64,000 nt of DNA from NCBI RefSeq assembly GCF_900113705.1, contig NZ_FOQI01000008.1, forward strand, positions 1 through 64,000, given 5' to 3'. Every line of letters starts with the position of its first letter. Within the stretch, counting starts at the first letter, position 1. Both the position numbers and the translations under genes were made by a program. The notes beneath the pieces were generated by a model. It saw only the letters and a list, made by a program, of their open reading frames with translations, ran no database searches and had not been told where the DNA came from. Below are positions 44,782 to 53,504 of this stretch, one piece after another. The DNA comes from Collimonas sp. OK307 (GTDB lineage Bacteria; Pseudomonadota; Gammaproteobacteria; Burkholderiales; Burkholderiaceae_D).

Positions 44782-45762
44782 GTGACAAATATCTCTGCCA
44801 GCTCTTCTACCAAAGGTCTCTGGGTCGCCGATTTGCTGTTGTTGCTGGTCGCGATAGTGTGGGGCACCAGTTACGGTGTCGCCAAGGATGCGTTGTTGTT
44901 TTACCCGGTACTGGGTTTTGTGGCGATTCGTTTTTGCATGACTTTCCTGCTATTGCTGCCTAGCCTGCGCCAGCTGGCCAGGCCGGAAGGCAGGGCGGCT
45001 TTGCGGGCGGGATTGCCTTTGGGTTTGATTTTGCTTGCCATCTTTATTTGCGAAACCTTCGGTGTAGCTTTGACCCAGGCCTCGAATGCCGCTTTCCTGA
45101 TCAGCCTGTGTGTGGTCTTTACACCGTTCGTCGAGTGGCTGGTGATGGCGCAACGCCCCAAGGCCAGCGCGTTTGTGGTGGCTTTCATCTCGCTCTTCGG
45201 CACCTGGTTGCTAACCATCGGCAGCGACCTGACTTTCAATCTGGGGGATGGTCTGATGCTGGCGGCGGCATTGTTGCGTGCCTTCATGATGGTCATGACC
45301 AAGCGCCTGACGGTCAACAAGAACATGTCCAACCTGACCCTGACCGCAGTGCAGTCCGGAGTGGTGGGATTTGGTTGCTTGCTGGTTGCCAGCCTGTTCA
45401 TGCAAGGTGGCTTGCCACGGCTGCCCAGCGATCCCAGCTTCTGGGTGAGTACTATTTATCTGGTGTTGTTTTGCACGATTTTTGCTTTTTTTGCGCAGAA
45501 CTATGGTGTCCGGCGCAGCAACCCTACCAGGGTTTCCCTGCTGATGGGAAGCGAGCCGGTATTCGGCGCGCTATTCGCCTCTTTTTGGCTGGGCGAGAAA
45601 CTCGGTGCGCTGTCCTGGATCGGCGGTGGGTTGATTGTCGGCGCAACTTTGTGGGCGACCTTGCCGCGGTCGGTGTTTAATTTTGGTGCGCTTTTTTCTA
45701 CGCGCAATATCAAGCCTGAAAGTGTACCTGTCATCGGTGCCGGGGCCGATTCGAGTCAGTAA
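44782..45762 (+). CDS. EamA/DMT-family exporter
   Basis: A 326-residue membrane protein with about ten helices in two EamA repeats. GTG 44782 is the start, with GGAG about 10 nt upstream; no nearby ATG fits. The Bacillus isoleucine dioxygenase is known to sit next to an RhtA-like exporter of this superfamily, so a dioxygenase followed by a DMT exporter supports production and export of a modified amino acid. The intervening terminator shows it can also be transcribed separately. Confidence 0.86.
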   Translation: MTNISASSSTKGLWVADLLLLLVAIVWGTSYGVAKDALLFYPVLGFVAIRFCMTFLLLLPSLRQLARPEGRAALRAGLPLGLILLAIFICETFGVALTQASNAAFLISLCVVFTPFVEWLVMAQRPKASAFVVAFISLFGTWLLTIGSDLTFNLGDGLMLAAALLRAFMMVMTKRLTVNKNMSNLTLTAVQSGVVGFGCLLVASLFMQGGLPRLPSDPSFWVSTIYLVLFCTIFAFFAQNYGVRRSNPTRVSLLMGSEPVFGALFASFWLGEKLGALSWIGGGLIVGATLWATLPRSVFNFGALFSTRNIKPESVPVIGAGADSSQ

Positions 45763-46020
45763 GTACATAGATTTTATCGGCAATTGAATTCCTGATCAGT
45801 CCCAACGAAAACCAACGGAAACCATGTTTCGATAGAAGAAAATATCAGCCCTTTTACTATTGCTGTATGGAAATAATTGATTTACTCTGAATCATCAAAC
45901 AGATGAATTTGAATTGAGAAACGTAAAGCAGAGAACCGGATGTAAAGCGTTGATTTTTTACACGGCATGCGCTCCAAAAGAGTCACCGACGCCGTTGTTA
46001 ATCCTCAAGAGGGAAGTCCC
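45763..46020. other. Intergenic region upstream of the sedolisin gene
   Basis: I see no supported gene here. The region is AT-richer than its neighbours and probably carries the promoter for the downstream leader and peptidase. Confidence 0.35.
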
Positions 46021-46146
46021 ATGATTTGCAGCAGATCGTATCCAGCTTTCATTCTTTCCCGCCACGCGTCAGACGCAGCCCGTCGCAGTTCTTCCCACCT
46101 TTCGGCACAGCCAGCGCCAACGCTAGCGCTGCGGCCATCCAGTTAA
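46021..46146 (+). CDS. Possible small leader ORF (41 aa)
   Basis: An ATG preceded by AAGAGGGAAG opens a 41-codon frame ending at TAA 46144-46146, just before two hairpins. The product is Ser/Arg/Ala-rich and resembles nothing I know. A similar ribosome site (AAGAGGA) precedes the sedolisin gene. It may be a leader peptide or chance. Confidence 0.25.
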   Translation: MICSRSYPAFILSRHASDAARRSSSHLSAQPAPTLALRPSS

Positions 46147-46191
46147 CGGATATAACGTCCCGTTAAGCACTGCATCACAACCGGTGATGCA
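46143..46191. other. Two adjacent hairpins in the sedolisin 5' region
   Basis: TTAACGG (46143-46149) pairs with CCGTTAA (46160-46166), and TGCATCAC (46171-46178) pairs with GTGATGCA (46184-46191). Neither has a T-run. They may be operators or mRNA structures ahead of the peptidase gene. Confidence 0.5.
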
Positions 46192-46280
46192 GACTCCAGC
46201 GCCAAGTCAACTTTGCATTGCTGATCGCAGTGCCGGGCTGCGGCGTCTTTCATCTGTTCCATTCAAGAGGAATTTGCGAT

Positions 46281-48167
46281 ATGAAATCGAACGTATCAAC
46301 AGGAAATTTTATGATTCCCCAGGCATCGGCACTGTCATTGGCGCTGTCGCTGGCGTTTGCATCCCTATCCGGGTCCGCTCACGCTGCCACGGTGGACAAC
46401 AGCACTTGGGTCGCAACCAAAACTCAGGCGTTTTTGCCGCAAGTGCAAGCCAATCAAAGAAGCGCGGCTGCCGATGCCAGCGTGGTCACGCCAGCAGCAT
46501 CTGCAGTGCAATTGGCGCAGGGCGAACCGGTACATGTGACGATCAGCCTGAACTTGCGCAACGAAGCCAAGCTGGATAAATTCCTGCAAGATTTGCATAC
46601 TCAAGGCACTGCGTCCTACGGAAAATTTCTGACACCGGCACAATTCGCTGCAGAATATGCACCTACGACAAAAGATGTGGCGGCAGTGGTTGCGCATTTG
46701 AGCAAGTCTGGTTTTGTTAACATCCGGGTTGCTCCGAATCGTCAACTGGTGACGGCAGACGGCACGGCGGCGACGGTGCAAGCAGGTTTCCGTACATCGT
46801 TGAAGCGCTTCCAGCAAGACGGTCGCAATGTGTTCGCCAATACCGATGCCGCACAAGTGCCGTCCGCATTAGGGGGGATCGTGGGTTCGGTGCTGGGTTT
46901 GCAAAACGTGTCGATTGCCCACACCCATCATCGCTGGGTAGCCAATACCGAAGCCGCGGCAAGTTTGCAGGCCCAGGCCCGCACCAATGCAACGCCAATC
47001 GCCACGCCGCATAGCCCGACGCAATTCCCCGCGATCTATAACGCAGGCACCACGCCAACTGCCTCCAACACCGTAGTCGGCATTATTTCTGCAGGCGACA
47101 TCAACCCGACCATTACCGATCTGCAGGCATTCACTTCGGCCAAAGGTTTTGCTACCGTCAATACTGCAGTCGTGCAAACCGGTCCTGCCGGCAGTGACTA
47201 TAGCGACACTTCCGGCCAGGTCGAATGGAACCTGGACAGTCAGACCATCACTGGCACCACCGGCGGCGCCGTCAAGCAACTGGTATTCTACGCATCGCCT
47301 GACATGAGCTATAGCGGCATCACTGCTGCCTACAACCGTGCGGTGACTGACAACGTGGCTAAAGTCATTAACGTTTCACTCGGCGGTTGCGAATCGGATA
47401 CCCATAGCGACGGGACTCAGGCAGCCGACGATAATGTGTTCAAACAAGCTGTGGCGCAGGGCCAGACTTTCTCCATTTCGACCGGAGATGCGGGCACTTA
47501 CAACTGCCAGACCAGTTCGATTTCCGGAGCTCCTGGCGTACCGACAAGCAAATCGACCTATGACGTCAGCGAACCGGCCAGTTCGCCTTATGTGATTGCG
47601 GTCGGCGGCACTACCCTGTACACGAATGCCGGTGCCTATAGCAGTGAAAAGGTCTGGAACGAAGGCTTGAGCGCGATCGGCACCTATGACGCCGCGGGCG
47701 ACTATGATTCCACCTTGCGCCTGTGGGCAACCGGCGGCGGCTACAGCAAGTATGAAGCGGCGCCTTCCTATCAATCGGGCGTGATTGCCGCCGGCAAAAC
47801 CACCCGTGGCTTGCCGGACATTGCGTTCGATGCGGCCAGCGCCAGTGGCGCCACCATCTACTACAACGGCCAGACCGGCACGGTAGGCGGCACCAGCCTC
47901 GCAGCGCCGATTTTCACCGGCGTCTGGGCACGTCTGCAAACGGCCAACAGCAATGCACTGGGATTCCCTGCAGCCAGCTTCTACAAGTATTTCCGGTTGG
48001 CAGCCAATGCTTCGCTGCTGCATGACGTCACCTCGGGTACCAATGGCGCCAGCAGTTCCTACGGCTACAAAGCGGCAACAGGTTGGGACGCAACTACAGG
48101 TTTCGGTAGCCTGAACATTGCCAACCTGAATACCTTCGTCAAGAATACTTCGGACTTTGCGCGTTAA
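46281..48167 (+). CDS. Secreted sedolisin (S53) serine-carboxyl peptidase
   Basis: A 628-residue secreted proteinase. Signal peptide to A35 (cut after AHA), a pro-kumamolisin activation domain at about 55-200, and a subtilisin-fold catalytic domain to the end. The catalytic residues read E315 and D319 (VEWNLD), oxyanion D403 (STGDAG) and S539 (GGTSLAAP), with family spacing. S53 enzymes are acid-active endopeptidases. ATG 46281 has AAGAGGA upstream; a second Met at residue 11 is possible. A small membrane-linked protein gene follows and may be co-transcribed. This peptidase could be an export substrate of the secretion system. Confidence 0.93.
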   Translation: MKSNVSTGNFMIPQASALSLALSLAFASLSGSAHAATVDNSTWVATKTQAFLPQVQANQRSAAADASVVTPAASAVQLAQGEPVHVTISLNLRNEAKLDKFLQDLHTQGTASYGKFLTPAQFAAEYAPTTKDVAAVVAHLSKSGFVNIRVAPNRQLVTADGTAATVQAGFRTSLKRFQQDGRNVFANTDAAQVPSALGGIVGSVLGLQNVSIAHTHHRWVANTEAAASLQAQARTNATPIATPHSPTQFPAIYNAGTTPTASNTVVGIISAGDINPTITDLQAFTSAKGFATVNTAVVQTGPAGSDYSDTSGQVEWNLDSQTITGTTGGAVKQLVFYASPDMSYSGITAAYNRAVTDNVAKVINVSLGGCESDTHSDGTQAADDNVFKQAVAQGQTFSISTGDAGTYNCQTSSISGAPGVPTSKSTYDVSEPASSPYVIAVGGTTLYTNAGAYSSEKVWNEGLSAIGTYDAAGDYDSTLRLWATGGGYSKYEAAPSYQSGVIAAGKTTRGLPDIAFDAASASGATIYYNGQTGTVGGTSLAAPIFTGVWARLQTANSNALGFPAASFYKYFRLAANASLLHDVTSGTNGASSSYGYKAATGWDATTGFGSLNIANLNTFVKNTSDFAR

Positions 48168-48209
48168 TCGTCGGGAGTATTTTTAGTCAATAGCTGATTT
48201 GTCGGTAAT

Positions 48210-48242
48210 CGCCGCTACGGGTTGAATTGATGCGTAGCGGCG
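48210..48242. other. Intercistronic hairpin after the sedolisin gene
   Basis: CGCCGCTAC (48210-48218) pairs with GTAGCGGCG (48234-48242), 15-nt loop, without a T-run. It lies just ahead of the ribosome site of the small downstream gene and may stabilise or partly terminate the peptidase mRNA. Confidence 0.6.
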
Positions 48243-48267
48243 ACGAAGCGGTAAGGAGAACCTTGAC

Positions 48268-48504
48268 ATGAATAGAACGAATTTAGCCTGGGCTATTACG
48301 GCCCTTGTTTTGGGCGCGGGCGGCATATACGCCGTTTTCTCACTGGACGATTCGGTAGCGCAAGCCACGACGCGACAGGTGGTTGCGGCTCAGGACAACA
48401 GCAATTTTTTGTCCAGTCCGTTGGCGACCGGTTCGGCGGCATCGGCCACTTCGTCGCCAGGCAAAGCGCAAGATGCCGTCAATATCAATCCGTTCGAAAA
48501 ATAA
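48268..48504 (+). CDS. Small membrane-anchored or exported protein (78 aa)
   Basis: A 78-residue protein with an N-terminal hydrophobic segment (residues 7-25) and a Ser/Ala/Thr-rich soluble tail ending NINPFEK. AAGGAGAACC precedes the ATG. I do not recognise the family. Position 100 nt after the sedolisin gene on the same strand suggests a link, for example as a helper or immunity-like factor, but nothing in the sequence proves it. Confidence 0.7.
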   Translation: MNRTNLAWAITALVLGAGGIYAVFSLDDSVAQATTRQVVAAQDNSNFLSSPLATGSAASATSSPGKAQDAVNINPFEK

Positions 48505-48584
48505 CTACCGCAGATTCAGGTGATTTAAGCCGGTCAGGTAATGCAAGAGGAATCGGCAACGACCGCATATCTGCAGCGATCGCA

Positions 48585-48986
48585 CTAGCGAAATGCCGCC
48601 AGCGGATCGTAATGCGGTTCCGGGTTGCTATCCTGATCTTTGCTGGCGGCCCCTTTTTTGACGAAGCTGACCGAGGTGACACGCCATTCGCCGCGCTGCA
48701 ACTGCCAGCCGCGAATGACTTTTTGCCAGCCTGGTTTCAGGTAAAGCTGGTTGGTTCGCTCCAGCTCCCAATGGCCGGCTTCCCATACATACCAGCCACC
48801 CACATAATTCCAGAATCCAGGGCTCCAGACCAGGCCGGCGCGCGGACTTGGCTCGACTTCATCCTTCGGCGCCGGCGGCGCATTTTTGAGTGTTACATTG
48901 GTTTCGACCTGGTTTTTTTGCGGCGGGCGGATAAAAGATGAAAAGCGGCCGGCAATGATCGCTGCGATGCTGAGAGGATATTTCAA
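48585..48986 (-). CDS. WXXGXW (YXWGXW) repeat protein
   Basis: A 133-residue exported protein: a weak signal-like N-terminus to about residue 20, a proline-rich segment, then Trp-rich repeats WSPGFW (54-59) and WEAGHW (68-73) and a further GWQKVIRGWQLQRGEW stretch. These belong to the WXXGXW repeat family, found in envelope proteins of unknown function. Convergent with the small protein gene. Confidence 0.8.
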   Translation of the reverse strand: MKYPLSIAAIIAGRFSSFIRPPQKNQVETNVTLKNAPPAPKDEVEPSPRAGLVWSPGFWNYVGGWYVWEAGHWELERTNQLYLKPGWQKVIRGWQLQRGEWRVTSVSFVKKGAASKDQDSNPEPHYDPLAAFR

Positions 48987-49367
48987 TTTGCGCTCCTGAA
49001 TGTGTTCAGTGCCGTCGATTGTACGAAGCAGGAGTTGCTGAGATGTGTCCCGTGCATTTGGTTACACTTTTCACATATCTCTTACAGCCTCCTTCCACTA
49101 TATCGATCGCGTGCGGAGCGACGCCAAGGTGAAATTCTCCTATGAAACACCAGGGTTTAATGACGCTTCCTGCACCGCCGCGTCAACCGGAACAGACTTG
49201 TGAATAAATTAATGAAACCTGTTTTCAGGAGGTGGAAATAGAGGATTTCGACTACTGCAAGCGCAAAATATTGTCTGTTTGTTTCGCAGTGTTTCAGCAG
49301 GGCTTGGGCTATATTACTGAACCAGAGCCAGATCGAAGCGCCGCCACTAACAAAACAAGGAGACATC
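48987..49367. other. Intergenic region before the GST gene
   Basis: No supported gene in this 381-bp stretch. Divergent promoters for the WXXGXW and GST genes are expected here; I could not identify them with confidence. Confidence 0.35.
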
Positions 49368-50018
49368 ATGGCACTGAGCCGCCGCGTAACATTTTTCCAT
49401 TCGCCGAATACGCGTTCCACCGGCGCCCGCATCCTGCTGGAAGAACTGGGAGCCGACTACGAACTGCACGCCCTCAACATGAAAGCGGGAGAGCAACGCA
49501 AGCAGGCATATCTGGCAATCAACCCCATGGGAAAAGTGCCTGCGGTGCGGCACGGCGAAGCGCTGATTACAGAGCAGGTAGCGGTTTTCCTGTATCTGGC
49601 CGATTTGTACCAGGACGCTGGGCTGGCGCCGGCGCTGGACGATCCGCTGCGCGGTCCGTATCTGCGCTGGATGGTGTACTACGGCTCCTGCTTCGAACCG
49701 GCCGTGGTCGACCGCGCGCAAAAGCATGCACCTGCGGCGCCATCGACCTGTCCCTACGGTGATTTCGAGACCATGCTGAAGACCTTGACCGACCAGCTTG
49801 AGAAGGGGCCGTATATCCTGGGGGAGAAATTTAGCGCCGCCGATGTCTTGTGGGGCACGGCATTAAAGTGGACCACGGGTTTCCAGCTGGTGCCGATGTC
49901 GCCGGTGACCCAGGCTTATATCGACCGGATCAATGCCCGCCCGGCAGTGCAGCGCGTCGCCGCGCTTGAGGTTGAACTGGCCGCACAGCATGCCAGGCAG
50001 CTGGAGTCGAAAACGTAA
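49368..50018 (+). CDS. Glutathione S-transferase
   Basis: A 216-residue cytosolic GST. The thioredoxin-like N-domain (1-80) contains SPNTRSTGARILLEELG with a catalytic Ser/Thr region and the cis-Pro in NPMGKVPAV near 52-60; the helical C-domain (90-205) has GEKFSAADVLWG near 155. AAGGAGA precedes the ATG. It is followed 66 nt later by a DUF1304 gene, a pairing that may reflect a stress operon. Confidence 0.9.
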   Translation: MALSRRVTFFHSPNTRSTGARILLEELGADYELHALNMKAGEQRKQAYLAINPMGKVPAVRHGEALITEQVAVFLYLADLYQDAGLAPALDDPLRGPYLRWMVYYGSCFEPAVVDRAQKHAPAAPSTCPYGDFETMLKTLTDQLEKGPYILGEKFSAADVLWGTALKWTTGFQLVPMSPVTQAYIDRINARPAVQRVAALEVELAAQHARQLESKT

Positions 50019-50084
50019 AAAATGCATCACCTTGCAGCATCTGCCATCCAGCCGAATAAAAATTTTAAGAAAGTGGAGTTTGCC

Positions 50085-50444
50085 TTGAATACTGTCGCCA
50101 ACTTGTTGATTGCTTTGGTCGCCTTGCTGCACGTTTATTTTCTGGTCCTCGAAATGTTCTTGTGGGATAAACCTTTCGGCATCAAGACTTTCAGGCTTAC
50201 GCCGGAGTTCGCCGCAGCCTCCAAAGCCCTGGCCGCCAACCAGGGTTTGTATAACGGCTTCCTGGCGGCGGGCCTGGCTTGGGGCTTGTGCATGGGAGCG
50301 CCAGGGTTTTCGATCAAGGTGTTTTTCCTGGCATGCGTGATCGTTGCCGGCGTTTTCGGCGCGCTCACCGTCAGCCGCAAGATCCTGTACATTCAAGCCG
50401 TGCCAGCAGTCGTCGCGCTGGCTTTGCTGGTGATCAGCCGATAA
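50085..50444 (+). CDS. DUF1304 membrane protein
   Basis: A 119-residue protein with four hydrophobic segments, recognisable by LLHVYFLVLEMFLWDKP and NQGLYNGFLAAGLAWG. I prefer a TTG start at 50085 (GTGGAG lies 8-13 nt upstream), which gives the usual family length. An ATG at 50022 would add 21 residues not typical of the family. Function unknown. Confidence 0.85.
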   Translation: MNTVANLLIALVALLHVYFLVLEMFLWDKPFGIKTFRLTPEFAAASKALAANQGLYNGFLAAGLAWGLCMGAPGFSIKVFFLACVIVAGVFGALTVSRKILYIQAVPAVVALALLVISR

Positions 50445-50463
50445 CGCCGCTTTTGCCTGAAAA

Positions 50464-51003
50464 TTATTGATGCTCCAGGCGTGTCGCCAGCACGGCGGCA
50501 CGCAATGCGCGCAATGCACTTTGCAGCACCACGGAAATATCCGGATGCAGGACGATCTCGTCTTCGTTGAGATGCGATCCGAGAATAGGTACCGTGACTG
50601 ACGCTTCGTCGACAATCCGGGCCGACATCATCGTCACGATTTCTGTCAGAGACGCCTGAGCGTGCACCGCCCTTGGCGAGGCGTTCAGTAACGCCACCGG
50701 CTTGAGAACAAAAGCCTCGCAACCCACCATCCAGTCGAGAGCATTCTTCATTACGCCAGTGATGCCGTGCGCATACTCCGGACTGGCGATCAGCAGGGCG
50801 TCAGCGGCAATGATACGGGTACGTAAATCTGCTACGGCCAGCGGGTCGCTGGCTTCGATATCGGGATTGAACAACGGTAAATCCCCCATGCCCGGATACA
50901 GCTCGACGTTGGTGCCAGCCGGCGCCAGACGCGCCATGGCACGGAGCAGGGCGGAGTTATGAGAGGCTGCGCGCAGGCTGCCCGAGATTGCGAGGAATTT
51001 CAT
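50464..51003 (-). CDS. NADPH-dependent FMN reductase (chromate/quinone reductase type)
   Basis: A 179-residue flavodoxin-fold reductase. The phosphate loop SGSLRAASHNSALLRA is at 7-22 and the flavin-site motif SPEYAHGITGVMKNALDW at about 73-90. Such enzymes reduce FMN, quinones or chromate. Convergent with the DUF1304 gene and separated from it by 19 nt. Confidence 0.9.
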   Translation of the reverse strand: MKFLAISGSLRAASHNSALLRAMARLAPAGTNVELYPGMGDLPLFNPDIEASDPLAVADLRTRIIAADALLIASPEYAHGITGVMKNALDWMVGCEAFVLKPVALLNASPRAVHAQASLTEIVTMMSARIVDEASVTVPILGSHLNEDEIVLHPDISVVLQSALRALRAAVLATRLEHQ

Positions 51004-51451
51004 GATGCCCGGGGAAATTTACAAAGGCATCCATTATGCCGACTCTGCGCCGGTATTGCAGTCGTCCTCGCAGCGTTCCAGCAATTAGCTTTCGGGCATG
51101 GCGGTAGCCCAGGTCCCCATCGCTTGTGCGATATGCTAGAGTAATTCGAGTGTCGCCCGCGACAACGTTTTTCCGTGCCGCGATATGACGTGCGACCGTC
51201 CCTGGCTCTGCAGCGGATTCTTCATCGGCAGCACGACAAGAGTTTGGCCCCGGAGATTTTGCGAAACGGCAACGTGAGGAGTCAGCGCCGCCGCCGAACC
51301 CGGTATCCAGGCCGCCGCCCGCGCGTGGCCATACCCGTTCGCACTGGCGAGGAATTGCTTGCACAGGCCAAACAAGGAGACGTCGCTTGGCGGTCTGGCA
51401 GTCAATATGGTGGAATGTCAGCGTCGAGCAACGGTCTGGATCGAAATGGAA
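51004..51451. other. Intergenic region without a supported gene
   Basis: About 450 bp. Overlapping minus-strand frames (50957-51502, 51136-51405) are Arg/Pro-rich, lack ribosome sites, and look like chance frames in high-GC DNA. I see no conserved domain and no repeat. Confidence 0.35.
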
Positions 51452-51480
51452 AACCCGCGCAGACCGAGGGCGCGCGGGTT
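51452..51480 (-). terminator. Hairpin terminator after the glycine-zipper gene
   Basis: AACCCGCGC (51452-51460) pairs with GCGCGGGTT (51472-51480); on the minus strand it is followed by TTTTCC. It lies 55 nt after the stop of the glycine-zipper gene. Confidence 0.6.
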
Positions 51481-51534
51481 CAAGGGCAATATGTGGCATC
51501 AAGTGGCATGAAGCCCGACCTTGAATTTTCTTGT

Positions 51535-51789
51535 CTATTTCGCGGGAGCAGGTTGTGTTGCCGGGGCGGCAGCGTGCGCTGCAGCAGCCTGGTCGGCGGC
51601 TTTCTTGTTAGCCAGGTGGCGTCCCGCGACACAACCGCCAACCGCGCCGATCACCGCATGATGACCCGCGTAGTGGCCGGCTACAGCGCCTACCGCAGCA
51701 CCCTTTATGCAACCCTTGGCATTGGCGCCGCCAGCCGTACCAGCCAGTGCTAGCGCGCACAACGTTACAGCGATGATTTTCGAGTTCAT
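51535..51789 (-). CDS. Small exported glycine-zipper protein
   Basis: An 84-residue exported protein: signal peptide to about residue 24 (cut at ANA), then a glycine-zipper helix pair (GAAVGAVAGHYAGHHAVIGAVGGCVAG) and an Ala/Pro-rich tail. Such domains insert in envelopes, as in 17-kDa antigens. Start is ATG 51789 with AAAGGAAAAA upstream; a longer frame to 51888 has no support. Two cysteines (in GCIKG and GGCVAG) could form a disulfide. Confidence 0.85.
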   Translation of the reverse strand: MNSKIIAVTLCALALAGTAGGANAKGCIKGAAVGAVAGHYAGHHAVIGAVGGCVAGRHLANKKAADQAAAAHAAAPATQPAPAK

Positions 51790-52091
51790 GGTTTTTCCTT
51801 TGAAAGATGAAGAGACTTGTCGCTGATCATTAACGCAATGGGCTGGGTATCCGGTTGACAACGCCTTATTGATAGACGTTTCCGTCATAATTGTTCACCT
51901 TTCAAATGGATAGATCAAGTGCCGTACATTCCGGTTGTCGGCTAAGATATAATTTTTATGCAAATAAGCAATCCCGGTCTGGTGCCGAATCCTGCCGCGC
52001 CATGCAATTGTCGCAACAATCGCGACTGCAGCAGATACAACGAGTAGTTGCTTCCCGTTCGATCCGATCCATTATTTTGCCTGGAGACGAC

Positions 52092-53093
52092 ATGCGTACA
52101 TTGCGCGCGGTGTCGATATTGATCATGATTTTGGGCATGTTCACGGAGCGCGCGTCGGCTCGGGGCGAGCAGAAGAATGCCGGTATCACGAGCCTTACTA
52201 CCAGCGGTGAATATGCGGTTCCGGTCGTGGTCTGGTATCCCACCGAGAAGCCGCAAACTGAATGGCATGCCGGCCCGTACCTGATCCACGCCACACGCAA
52301 CGCTACGATCACTGCCGGACCGCATCCGTTAATTATCCTGTCGCATGGCAGTGGCGGTGGCGAATTCGGCCACGCCGATCTGGCGGAAACCCTGGCCAGG
52401 CAAGGCTATATCGTGGCCGCGCCACGTCATCTGGGTGACAGTTACGACAAGCCCGAGGGCAGGGGCACGGATGTACAAATGATCGCTCGTCCGTGGCAGG
52501 TGGTGGCGACGCTTGACGCGGTCCTGGCAGACAACCGGCTTGGGCCGAAGGTAGACCCCAACCGGATCGGTATGGCCGGGTTCTCGGCCGGCGGCTACAC
52601 CACCATGGTGATGGCAGGAGCAAAGCCGGACTTTACTTTGTTCACCGCTTATTGCGCGGCCCATGGCGACGACCATGAAGTGTGTGGCGCCGATGGACAG
52701 TGGAAACTCGCGGTTACCCGGCCGGGCTGGACCTTGCCGGTCGACAACCGAATACGCGCAGCGGTGGCAATGGCGCCATTTAGCGTCATGTTCGATGCTA
52801 AAGGCGTGGCGGACGTCAAGATTCCGCTACGTATCTATCAAGCCAGCGACGATCAGGTCTTGCGCAATCGGTCGAATACCGATCACCTCTTGAGCCTGCT
52901 GCCCGATAGTGTGGAGCGCGGCGAAGTTGTCGGTGGCCACTATATCTTTCTCGCTCCTTGCAGCGATGCGTTAAAGGTCACCGTGCCGTTCCTGTGCATC
53001 GACGCTCCGGGAATAGACAGGGCAGCCGTGCATGCCAAATTAAATGCTGAAATTGTTGATTTCTTTGACCGAAAATTGCCCAAATCGGACTGA
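52092..53093 (+). CDS. Secreted alpha/beta hydrolase (PAF-acetylhydrolase/dienelactone-type)
   Basis: A 333-residue exported hydrolase. Signal peptide about 1-23 (ASA). Oxyanion motif ILSHGSGGG near 85 and nucleophile elbow GFSAGGYT near 165; the catalytic His is probably in VGGHYIFLAPCS near 292. Cysteines near 190-200 and 295-305 fit disulfides of secreted members. ATG 52092 has GGAGA at 52083-52087; the frame open to 51891 is upstream sequence. Substrate unknown. Confidence 0.85.
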   Translation: MRTLRAVSILIMILGMFTERASARGEQKNAGITSLTTSGEYAVPVVVWYPTEKPQTEWHAGPYLIHATRNATITAGPHPLIILSHGSGGGEFGHADLAETLARQGYIVAAPRHLGDSYDKPEGRGTDVQMIARPWQVVATLDAVLADNRLGPKVDPNRIGMAGFSAGGYTTMVMAGAKPDFTLFTAYCAAHGDDHEVCGADGQWKLAVTRPGWTLPVDNRIRAAVAMAPFSVMFDAKGVADVKIPLRIYQASDDQVLRNRSNTDHLLSLLPDSVERGEVVGGHYIFLAPCSDALKVTVPFLCIDAPGIDRAAVHAKLNAEIVDFFDRKLPKSD

Positions 53094-53172
53094 GTAAGCT
53101 TTCGTGGCGCATCTTTTACTCGTTCCGACGCTTCCAGTTATAGAATTGGAGTTTTCACGAACGGATACTTCA

Positions 53173-53475
53173 ATGCCAAGCTCTACCCATATCGGCGCTG
53201 CAGCCGCCATTCAAGGCCTCACCACCTGGACTGCGGTGGACGGCCGCGATGCGATTCAAAAGACTTTCAAATTTGCCGATTTCAATGCCGCCTTTGGTTT
53301 CATGACCCAGGTGGCCTTGCTGGCGGAAAAGATGGACCATCATCCCGAGTGGTCGAATGTCTATAATCGCGTGGTGGTGGTGCTGACTACCCATGATAAG
53401 AACGGTGTCACCGATCTTGATGTACGCCTGGCCCAATTCATGGACCGTCACGCCGACGCTGCCGTCAAAAATTGA
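53173..53475 (+). CDS. 4a-hydroxytetrahydrobiopterin dehydratase (PCD)
   Basis: A 100-residue pterin dehydratase. The active-site signature is [23 protein letters not shown] near 57-79 (three His expected in the site: HH and H in TTH). PCD recycles oxidised pterin cofactors. ATG 53173 gives the usual family length; an earlier frame start at 53104 would add 23 residues. It overlaps or abuts a pteridine-reductase-like gene, an association that fits pterin metabolism. Confidence 0.9.
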   Translation: MPSSTHIGAAAAIQGLTTWTAVDGRDAIQKTFKFADFNAAFGFMTQVALLAEKMDHHPEWSNVYNRVVVVLTTHDKNGVTDLDVRLAQFMDRHADAAVKN

Positions 53476-53504
53476 ATGAGCATGCAAAGCCGCCCGGGAC
53501 CGAC

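Noticed and set aside
50957-51502. 181-codon minus-strand frame between the FMN reductase and the glycine-zipper gene.
   Set aside because: Starts in the terminator hairpin region, is Arg/Pro-rich and has no ribosome site or domain.
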